From Micavibrio aeruginosavorus (lineage in GTDB: Bacteria; Pseudomonadota; Alphaproteobacteria; Micavibrionales; Micavibrionaceae), in NCBI GenBank assembly GCA_003241285.1, contig QFOT01000070.1, forward strand, positions 1 through 10,523: a DNA stretch of 10,523 bases. Direction: 5' to 3'. The position numbers and the translations under genes are program-made. Under the pieces are notes generated by a model. It did no database searches. It saw only the letters and a program-made list of their open reading frames with translations, and had not been told where the DNA came from. Shown in pieces: positions 1 to 5,100 of this stretch. Position 1 is the first letter of the stretch. Every line of letters begins with the position of its first letter.

Positions 1-237
1 GAGAAGCTTGCTTTGCAGGCTTAAGAGTTTTCGAAAAGCCATCGTCTGCCTACTTCGCATGCCGTGCTTGCGCGCATTCTGGGAAGAACGCTTTTTGCCT
101 TCAACTGTTTTAGGCCCCGTGGCTTTCAGCCATATTTTCTGCTTGTGGATTTTTTCGCGCTGCCGCTGTCTTTGGGAAGAGGACCATTTACGAAGACAAA
201 CCGGTTTTTTACCATCGTTTCGAGATTGAATATTCAT
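1..237 (-). CDS. Conserved hypothetical protein with TGPKT-EGK-RSSQNA-KHG motif (partial, C-terminus off window)
   Basis: The frame is open for 79 codons from an ATG at 237 to the left edge, with no stop. The start is supported by a good Shine-Dalgarno sequence (AGGAGA, about 240-246) just upstream. The protein is very basic. Residues 1-36 are rich in R, K and Q, and residues 40-60 carry the motif TGPKTVEGKKRSSQNARKHG. From memory, TGP-T-EGK-RSS-NA-KHG recurs in many small uncharacterised bacterial proteins, including alphaproteobacterial ones; no function is known to me. A nucleic-acid-binding role would be only a guess from the charge. The start lies 29 bases inside the end of the upstream gene (209-649), so the two are probably co-transcribed and translationally coupled. 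Confidence 0.7.
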   Translation of the reverse strand, partial: MNIQSRNDGKKPVCLRKWSSSQRQRQREKIHKQKIWLKATGPKTVEGKKRSSQNARKHGMRSRQTMAFRKLLSLQSKLL

Positions 238-649
238 ACTTCTCCTGTTGAAACTGATCCCTCTGCTTAAATCGCCGGGAGTGGCGGACAAATTCGAGCG
301 TGGCCTTACTCTGACGCTGCGCCTTCAAGGCGAGTAGAAAAGCATCGTCATTAATTATGCCGCTTTCGCCGCCGCCAAAGTAATACCGGAACGCTATATC
401 CATCAGCGTGGATTGTTCGACCAATATCTTGTCGGCTTCCGCATTTTCAAAGTCATTATGAATTAACTGGTTTTCAAACTCGGCATGAATTCTGGCGAAC
501 TGATCCGGTGTTATTTCAGGATTCATTTTTTTATATTGGGAAATCGCCCGGACACCAAGACATCGGTCAGGCGCAGGCAGGCAGCAAATATCGCTGTCGT
601 TTTCCGGGGTTTCGTTTTGGGTTGGGTTTGTTTCGGTTTCGCGCATCAT
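209..649 (-). CDS. Conserved hypothetical protein, 146 aa
   Basis: I do not recognise a named family. The N-terminal 40 residues are polar, with a cysteine pair (SDICCLPAPDRC, about 19-30). Residues 40-105 look helical and amphipathic. Near 108-118 is LALKAQRQSKATLEFV, which resembles an (A)LKAQ-QCRATLE segment I recall from small alphaproteobacterial proteins that often sit beside KHG-motif proteins like the next gene here. There is no signal peptide or membrane segment. The frame begins with two adjacent ATG codons (649 and 646). No Shine-Dalgarno sequence lies at a usable distance, but a TTGACA/TAAATT promoter ends five bases upstream, so translation may start on a leaderless mRNA. Its end overlaps the downstream gene by 29 bases. 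Confidence 0.65.
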   Translation of the reverse strand: MMRETETNPTQNETPENDSDICCLPAPDRCLGVRAISQYKKMNPEITPDQFARIHAEFENQLIHNDFENAEADKILVEQSTLMDIAFRYYFGGGESGIINDDAFLLALKAQRQSKATLEFVRHSRRFKQRDQFQQEKYEYSISKRW

Positions 650-654
650 ACAGA

Positions 655-684
655 AATTTAGGACTAATTTCCTTCGATTGTCAA
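655..684 (-). promoter_or_regulatory. Sigma-70-type promoter, probably giving a leaderless mRNA
   Basis: On the minus strand there is a perfect -35 TTGACA (679-684), an 18-bp spacer and a -10-like TAAATT (655-660). Only five bases separate the -10 from the first ATG at 649. The predicted transcription start therefore coincides with the start codon, which fits the missing ribosome-binding site. Confidence 0.5.
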
Positions 685-735
685 GGAATTTATGCCTATA
701 TTTTCAAAGGCTGGTTGTAAGGCTGGAAAAGACAG

Positions 736-755
736 ATCCCTGCTTTCGCAGGGAT
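736..755. repeat. Single GC-rich hairpin, variant palindrome
   Basis: ATCCCTGC (736-743) and GCAGGGAT (748-755) form an 8-bp stem around TTTC. It is followed by GACGAG rather than the GAAGCA flank of the other palindromes in the window, so it is a related but different subtype. It lies in the gene-free stretch between the leftward hypothetical genes and htpG. Confidence 0.7.
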
Positions 756-798
756 GACGAGATAAGGGGTGCATAAGGATAACAAAAGCCAATGCAAC

Positions 799-963
799 CA
801 TGTCATGCCTGCAGGAGATCTGACATGTGCGCCAAGCTTAAGACCCCCGCATCCGCGGGGGAAGCACTCTCCTAATTACCCCCCCCCTTTCTGTTTTCCT
901 CGTGAAAACGGGGATCTGACATTTGCGCCAAGCCCAGGCCCCCGCATCCGCGGGGGAAGCACA
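799..963. repeat. Tandem array of two composite palindromic elements (BIME-like) upstream of htpG
   Basis: The gene-free stretch 650-1023 is mostly this array. From left to right it has a degenerate hairpin (CCTGCAGG core, 808-815), a 7-bp stem (CCCCCGC/GCGGGGG, 844-861, loop ATCC), a second left-type hairpin (897-914, loop GAAA) and a second right-type hairpin (939-956, loop ATCC). The 50-51 base blocks at 817-867 and 913-962 are near-identical (GATCTGACAT-TGCGCCAAGC, then hairpin, then GAAGCAC), so this is a tandem duplication. A run of nine C (879-887) lies between the copies. The hairpins lack T tracts, so they are not intrinsic terminators. Apparent open frames here are translations of the repeat; I see no gene. 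Confidence 0.8.
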
Positions 964-1023
964 AAGAAGAAGGCGAAAAAAACCGGGATTGTTTTTTAAG
1001 ACCGTATCTATATTTTATCCTCC

Positions 1024-2898
1024 ATGACTGAAAATATGAATTTTGGCGCAGATGTCGCCCGGCTTTTAGAAATCGTTACGCATGCGCTTTATTCCAACCG
1101 CGATGTATTCCTGCGCGAGCTGGTGTCAAACGCAGCCGATGCCTGCGACCGCCTTCGTTACGAAGCCATTGCAACGTCGTCCCTGTTACAAAATCATCCG
1201 GGCTATCGTGTCTTAATTGAAAAAAACGACGCCGCGAGAACGTTGATCATCTCCGATACCGGGATCGGCATGTCGAAAGACGAGATGGTCGATCATCTTG
1301 GCACGATCGCCAAATCCGGCACCAAGGCCTTGATGGAACAGATCAAAGCATCCGGCGATAAAAGCCTGAATATGATCGGCCAGTTCGGCGTCGGTTTTTA
1401 TTCCAGCTTCATGGTCGCCGACAAGGTGAAAGTCGTTTCCCACCGCGCCGGAACGAACGAGGCATGGCACTGGGAGTCGGACGGCAAGACAGGCTTTACC
1501 CTGCGCGAAGCGACAGAGGCCGAAAAAGAAAGGGTCAAAATCTGCGGCACGTCGATCATCCTGCATATTAAACATGACGCGACCGAATTTATGCAGGACC
1601 ATAAAATCACGGAAATCATCAAAACCTATTCCAACCATGTCGCCGTTCCGGTTTATCTGGACTCAATAGATAAAGAGCCGATCAACTCGGCCTCCGCTCT
1701 CTGGATGAAATCCAAAAACGAGATCAGCGAAGAGCAGTACAAGGAATTCTATAACGGCATTTCCGGCATGATGGGCATGGACCACCCGGTTCTCACCTCT
1801 CACTGGAAAGCCGAAGGCGTTATCGAATACAGCGCGCTTATTTATATCCCTTCCATGCGCCCTTTCGATCTTTTCGACCCGACGCGGAAGAACTCTGTTC
1901 GCCTCTATGTCAGGCGCATCTTTATCACCGATAATTGCGAAGGCCTGATCTATCCATGGCTGCGCTTCGTGCGCGGCGTCATCGACAGCGAAGATTTGCC
2001 GCTCAATGTCAGCCGCGAGATGCTTCAGCATAATCCGGTTGTCACTAAAATCAGAAGCGGCGTTACCAAGCGCATCCTGTCCGATTTGCAAAAACTGGCC
2101 AAGGACGACAAGCCCGCTTTTGAAACGGTCTGGCATCAATTCGGCTCGGTTATCAAGGAAGGCCTGTATGATGCGACAGAGCACCGTGACGATATAATGA
2201 AAATCACGCGGTTTAATTCAACGCTCGGCAGCGAATTGACCAGCCTTGAAGATTACATCTCCCGCATGAAAGACGGGCAGGAAGAAATTTATTATATCAG
2301 CGGCGAAAATGTCGACGCATTGAAAAATTCTCCGCAGATCGAGGGCTTTAAATCACGCGGGCTTGAAGTGCTGCTTTTGAAAGACACGATCGACGATTTC
2401 TGGCTGCCTGTCGTTCAGGAATATCAGGGCAAGAAATTCATCTCCGCCACCAAAGGCGAGATCGATCTGGAGAAATTCGAAACGCCCGAGCAAAAGGAAA
2501 AAGCCAAGGAAGAAAACAGCAGCAATGAAAAATTGCTGGGTATTTTGAGCAGTCAATTAAAAGACAATGTCAGCGCCGTTCGCATTTCAACCCGCCTCAC
2601 TGACTCGCCCGTGTGTTTGATCGCAGGCGATAGCGGCGTCGACCTCAACATGGAGCGCGTTTTAAAATTGCACCAGCAATATGAAGGCCAGAGCAAGCCT
2701 GTCCTTGAGATTAATCCCTCCCACCCGCTTATCAAGCAGCTTAATAAAATGGCCGAGAACGGTAATTCTCCCCTTCTCGATGATGCGGCAAGTTTATTAT
2801 TCGATCAGGCCAAGATCATGCAGGGCGAACCGGTCAGCGACCCGATTTCCTTTGCGCGTAAAATGGCTGACTTTATGCAGAAGGGTCTGGCGGCTTAA
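1024..2898 (+). CDS. htpG: Molecular chaperone HtpG (bacterial Hsp90)
   Basis: This cytosolic ATP-dependent chaperone acts as a dimer in protein remodelling. At 624 residues it is full length for the family. The GHKL ATPase domain shows RELVSNAADACDRLR (31-45, with catalytic Glu32 and Mg-binding Asn36), DTGIGM (78-83), GTIAKSGT (93-100), the lid motif GQFGVGFYSSF (119-129) and GTSI (175-178). The middle domain contains the family signatures SMRPFDLF and LPLNVSREMLQ. The C-terminal dimerisation domain ends without the eukaryotic MEEVD. No Shine-Dalgarno sequence precedes the ATG; the bases before it read ATCCTCC, and a TATATT (1009-1014) lies just ahead, so initiation may be leaderless or weak. 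I see no convincing sigma-32 site. A palindrome pair follows the stop directly. Identification is firm. Confidence 0.98.
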   Translation: MTENMNFGADVARLLEIVTHALYSNRDVFLRELVSNAADACDRLRYEAIATSSLLQNHPGYRVLIEKNDAARTLIISDTGIGMSKDEMVDHLGTIAKSGTKALMEQIKASGDKSLNMIGQFGVGFYSSFMVADKVKVVSHRAGTNEAWHWESDGKTGFTLREATEAEKERVKICGTSIILHIKHDATEFMQDHKITEIIKTYSNHVAVPVYLDSIDKEPINSASALWMKSKNEISEEQYKEFYNGISGMMGMDHPVLTSHWKAEGVIEYSALIYIPSMRPFDLFDPTRKNSVRLYVRRIFITDNCEGLIYPWLRFVRGVIDSEDLPLNVSREMLQHNPVVTKIRSGVTKRILSDLQKLAKDDKPAFETVWHQFGSVIKEGLYDATEHRDDIMKITRFNSTLGSELTSLEDYISRMKDGQEEIYYISGENVDALKNSPQIEGFKSRGLEVLLLKDTIDDFWLPVVQEYQGKKFISATKGEIDLEKFETPEQKEKAKEENSSNEKLLGILSSQLKDNVSAVRISTRLTDSPVCLIAGDSGVDLNMERVLKLHQQYEGQSKPVLEINPSHPLIKQLNKMAENGNSPLLDDAASLLFDQAKIMQGEPVSDPISFARKMADFMQKGLAA

Positions 2899-2908
2899 GG
2901 TTACCAGT

Positions 2909-2970
2909 TCAGGCCCCCGCTTTCGCGGGGGAAGCACCCTCTGACTGTTTTTCCCGCGCAGGCGGGAATC
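2909..2970. repeat. Composite palindromic element, pair with 5' flanks facing each other
   Basis: Hairpin CCCCCGC/GCGGGGG (2914-2931, loop TTTC) is followed by hairpin TTCCCGC/GCGGGAA (2951-2968, loop GCAG). Here the GAAGCA and CTGTTT flanks meet in the middle, the opposite arrangement to the pairs at 6131 and 7938. The element starts ten bases after the htpG stop, in the convergent gap with the GIY-YIG gene. No T tract follows either stem. Confidence 0.8.
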
Positions 2971-3019
2971 TGCCGCATCTCAAATGATCACAACTAGTTC
3001 TTTCCATTCAGGATTGGCG

Positions 3020-3250
3020 TTATTCCTCTTTCCATGCCCTATTCCATTTCTTTAAAGCACGCTCTCGCGCTCTAGCTTCATTCACATCTCCAAAGGTTTC
3101 AGAATAGATAAGATTATGAGTTTTGTATTTATCGGTAAATTTTACTTGTCCGGCTTTATGCTGTTCCATTCTTTGCTGAAGATTTCCCGACCAACCGATA
3201 TACAAAACTGTTTTTCGTGAATTGGTCAAAATATAAACAAAGTATGGCAA
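3020..3250 (-). CDS. GIY-YIG nuclease-superfamily protein, truncated C-terminus
   Basis: This is a small single-domain protein of the YhbQ/UPF0213-like GIY-YIG group (a DNA nuclease fold; the role of these solo proteins is poorly known). Visible motifs are VYIL (5-8, the GIY strand), YIG (17-19), Arg27 and His31 in LQQRMEQHK, a TDKY segment (39-42), and RERALKKWNRAWK (62-74) with putative metal-binding Glu63. The start is a TTG with a good ribosome-binding site (GAGGG, 3260-3264). Family members usually continue after RAWK with about seven residues and then NPEW-DL. Here the frame stops two codons after AWK, and NPEWKEL is found just downstream in another frame (2995-3015). A small frameshifting deletion has probably removed the C-terminal tail. 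The core is intact, so activity may or may not survive. Confidence 0.8.
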   Translation of the reverse strand: MPYFVYILTNSRKTVLYIGWSGNLQQRMEQHKAGQVKFTDKYKTHNLIYSETFGDVNEARARERALKKWNRAWKEE

Positions 3251-3263
3251 TGTTAAATTCCCT

Positions 3264-3306
3264 CATTTGCGCCAAGCCTAGGCCCCCGCTTTCGCGGGGG
3301 AAACAA
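3264..3306. repeat. Half element: spacer plus one palindrome
   Basis: The conserved spacer CATTTGCGCCAAGCC is followed by hairpin CCCCCGC/GCGGGGG (3283-3300, loop TTTC). The partner hairpin that normally precedes this spacer is absent. Its place is taken by the GAGGG ribosome-binding site and start of the GIY-YIG gene. The element fills the gap between that gene and the stop codon of the zincin-like gene. Confidence 0.75.
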
Positions 3307-3312
3307 AGATGA

Positions 3313-3714
3313 TCAGGAATTATACCTTTTGAGCATCTCGGCGATATCGCTTTCGGATAAATCCTGAGAGCGGGCAATTTCTTCGATGATCACTTCACGC
3401 ACCAGACTGGCGAGATCGTCGCCGGTTTCGCACCACAGATCGAGGATCGGGCGGCGGAACAGAAGAAGGATGTCGTCATCATTGGCGATTTTCTTTTCAA
3501 CGCCGGGCGATACTTCCCTGCCCGATTTATACAAAGCGAGAAGCTCGTAAGGCGTTTCCAGTTCCATTTCCGCTTCAAGCGTTTCATCGGGAAATTCCTC
3601 GACCTGCAAACCCAGCTCTTCGCAAGCTTCGGCAATTTCGTCCGGAAGAGAATTTAAAACCTGCATGGCGAGGACAGTAATGTCATCCGCAGTTGGAGCG
3701 GATGAATGATTCAT
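3313..3714 (-). CDS. Zincin_1 (DUF1025)-like metallopeptidase-fold protein lacking the HExxH motif
   Basis: This 133-residue protein resembles the minimal zincin family (DUF1025): LPDEIAEAC (23-31), an EEFPDETL segment (39-46), PYELLALYKSG (55-65), LLFRRPILDLW (84-94) and LVREVIIEEIARSQDLSESD (104-123). In typical members the last segment reads V-HEIGHHFG-SD-D, with the metal-binding histidines. Here that stretch aligns as EEIARSQDLS, so both histidines (positions 111 and 115) and the glycine at 118 are lost, and only the central Glu112 remains. It should not bind zinc in the usual way and is probably a non-catalytic homologue. I chose the ATG at 3714 because AGGAA lies seven bases upstream; ATGs at 3735 and 3750 are possible. 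It diverges from the pterin dehydratase gene across 109 bp. Confidence 0.75.
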   Translation of the reverse strand: MNHSSAPTADDITVLAMQVLNSLPDEIAEACEELGLQVEEFPDETLEAEMELETPYELLALYKSGREVSPGVEKKIANDDDILLLFRRPILDLWCETGDDLASLVREVIIEEIARSQDLSESDIAEMLKRYNS

Positions 3715-3823
3715 TATGATTTCCTGTTTGGACATGGCTTTAGCCGTCATCTCAAACTTGCCCTGTATCTTTAAAGGTTTAGATTACGACTCAGATCATA
3801 AGACAAATGGAGAAGTAAAGCCA

Positions 3824-4114
3824 ATGACAGATCGCATTCATGCGCAGGAAATTCAAAACCGCCTCACCGAGCTGAAAGAATGGAATTATCAGAATGCAAA
3901 TAACCGGGACATATTGCAAAAATCTTTTAAATTCAAAACCTTCGTCGACGCTTTTGGATTTATGAGCAAAGTCGCTTTGCTCGCCGAAAAAATGGATCAC
4001 CATCCAGAATGGTCAAATGTTTACAATAAGGTCGAGATTAATTTAACGACGCATGAGGCATCTGGCGTATCAGAGAAGGATTTTCAGCTAGCAAAGTTAA
4101 TCGACGCTCTCTAG
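3824..4114 (+). CDS. phhB: 4a-hydroxytetrahydrobiopterin (pterin-4a-carbinolamine) dehydratase
   Basis: The enzyme dehydrates 4a-hydroxytetrahydrobiopterin, the pterin by-product of aromatic amino acid hydroxylases such as PhhA, so that the cofactor can be recycled. Bacterial members may also serve molybdopterin-related roles. The 96-residue length is typical. The signature is AEKMDHHPEW (54-63) with the catalytic His59-His60 pair and Trp63, followed by NLTTHEASG (73-81) carrying the third histidine, His77. A frame extends further upstream, but ATG 3824 has a clear ribosome-binding site (GGAGAA, about ten bases before) and gives the expected N-terminus. No phenylalanine hydroxylase gene is in the window, so the physiological partner is unknown. 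Its last 77 bases overlap the convergent 4038-5012 gene. Confidence 0.93.
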   Translation: MTDRIHAQEIQNRLTELKEWNYQNANNRDILQKSFKFKTFVDAFGFMSKVALLAEKMDHHPEWSNVYNKVEINLTTHEASGVSEKDFQLAKLIDAL

Positions 4115-5012
4115 CCGCGCTTGGCTTACGCAATGCCAGGCGTTGCATATGATCTTCAATCTGGTCATCAATTTTCTTTTCGCGTTCAGGATTCATGTTC
4201 CGGATCTCGCCGGGACTTAAACGGCCCAGCCAAAGGGCCTTGAATAATTCGCGTGTTTCGATTTTCCGGGCCTGTATTGATTCCGGTATTTTGTTATCGT
4301 CGATGTAATTCTTTCCGCGTAATTCGAAATAGGTAGGACCGCATATGATCTTGCCGTCTATAATATCTATGTAAGGTGTCGCCCGGTTGGACACGAAATT
4401 AAATAATTTGCTCTTGCCCTTTTCACTGCGCAGCAAAACTTTCAGTTCAATATTCGGGTCGCACCCGCCCGGGAGATGCACAATCAGCGGCAGGTCGGAG
4501 AGCATGAAATTATAATCCCGCCGCTCGTCCATCGACCTTAGAATTGACCGTGCATCCTGTGTCGCAATGAAAGTCAGGTCGCGCTCGGATATATTGGCGC
4601 GGTCCTTTGTGATAATGATATTATAGCCGTTATTCACCGCCCAATCCCAGACCTTGTCATCCTTCTTGCCCGTGAGCCCCGCATCGTCGGTATGAGAAAC
4701 CTTGCGGAAATGCATGCGTAAAAAACCCGCCACGGATGGCGGGATATTTTCATCGATCAAGACCTTATAATCATGGAGCGCTTTTTCGCCCTGCGTATCC
4801 GGGAAATGCTCACTGTTCCTGTCGATAAGAATTTCACGGGTTTGCGCGATCATTTCCGGCTCGATGTCCTTACGCATCTCTCTCATGCGCTGGAAACTAT
4901 ACCCTCGGGCCATCATCGGAAAAATGGAATGGAGGGAGTGAACCTCTCCTTTCAGATACATAGACGGTCGAATAACGACGTCTTCGCCAACGAATTGGCT
5001 ACTCACCAGCAT
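4038..5012 (-). CDS. Apparent DUF433-like antitoxin / DUF5615 PIN-like toxin fusion protein
   Basis: The 324-residue protein has three visible parts. Residues 82-140 match the DUF5615 (Mut7-C/PIN-like) core: KVLIDENIPPSVAGFL, VSHTDDAGLTG, DDKVWDWA and NIIITKDRA, giving the acidic residues expected of a PIN-type nuclease (Asp87, Asp109/110, Asp118/119, Asp137). LSDLPLIVHLPGG to LKVLLR (171-195) resembles the usual end of that domain. Residues 22-62 (GEVHSLHSIFPMMARGYSF, then MREMRKDIEPEMIAQ) resemble the helical core of DUF433, the antitoxin normally encoded just upstream of DUF5615 toxins. Residues 240-324 are a charged helical tail I do not recognise. The ATG at 5012 has GGGAG seven bases upstream. 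The DUF5615 call is fairly firm; the DUF433 call is inference from a short pattern. Activity is untested. Confidence 0.8.
   Translation of the reverse strand: MLVSSQFVGEDVVIRPSMYLKGEVHSLHSIFPMMARGYSFQRMREMRKDIEPEMIAQTREILIDRNSEHFPDTQGEKALHDYKVLIDENIPPSVAGFLRMHFRKVSHTDDAGLTGKKDDKVWDWAVNNGYNIIITKDRANISERDLTFIATQDARSILRSMDERRDYNFMLSDLPLIVHLPGGCDPNIELKVLLRSEKGKSKLFNFVSNRATPYIDIIDGKIICGPTYFELRGKNYIDDNKIPESIQARKIETRELFKALWLGRLSPGEIRNMNPEREKKIDDQIEDHMQRLALRKPSAARERRLTLLAENPSLIRQMPHASLN
4720..4743 (-). terminator. Intrinsic-terminator-like hairpin inside the fusion gene, sense orientation
   Basis: Read on the coding (minus) strand: CCCGCCA, loop TCCG, TGGCGGG, then six T. That is a 7-bp, almost all G-C stem followed directly by a U tract, the layout of a Rho-independent terminator. 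It covers codons 90-98 (IPPSVAGFL), at the start of the PIN-like domain and after the DUF433-like part. The amino acids it encodes are ordinary for the family, so chance is possible. Whether it terminates under active translation is unknown. Confidence 0.45.
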
Positions 5013-5052
5013 ATAAAAACTCCCGAATAAAAGATCTGACGCCTTTTTATTT

Positions 5053-5100
5053 GAGGAGGAGCTTATATGAGTCGCGGATTTTTGTACTGCACAAATTCTA
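5053..5100 (+). other. Strong Shine-Dalgarno plus ATG; possible remnant of a lost plus-strand gene
   Basis: GAGGAGGAG (5053-5061) precedes an ATG at 5067 by five bases, the strongest ribosome-binding site in the window. The open frame starts MSRGFLYCTNSRFAQ and continues to 5258, but after about ten codons it runs antisense through the conserved 3' end of the ribokinase gene, where its residues look like an arbitrary shadow. I see either a decayed 5' end of a former gene or a very small plus-strand peptide. I do not call it as a gene. Confidence 0.3.

Noticed and set aside
8..270. Two plus-strand open frames at the left edge
   Set aside because: They are antisense to the KHG-motif gene, which has a proper ribosome-binding site and a recognisable motif.
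801..840. Cloning-vector polylinker (PstI-, BglII- and HindIII-like sites close together)
   Set aside because: The stretch is explained as a degenerate copy of the palindromic element; the flanking spacer matches the second copy at 913-940.
840..962. Repeats as a CRISPR array
   Set aside because: Only two copies, the units are themselves hairpin pairs, and the intervening sequence is not a set of equal-length unique spacers.
769..999. Plus-strand open frame of 76 codons upstream of htpG
   Set aside because: It translates the two palindromic repeat copies (PPHPRGKHS, PGPRIRGGS) and has no ribosome-binding site or protein-like composition outside them.
1005..1023. Heat-shock (sigma-32) promoter for htpG
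   Set aside because: I see no CTTG-type -35 at the right distance from a CCCCAT-like -10; only an AT-rich TATATT is present, so I assign no promoter.
2899..2970. Palindromes after htpG as intrinsic terminators
   Set aside because: Neither strand has a T tract after the stems; the runs of T precede the stem instead. They belong to the dispersed repeat family.
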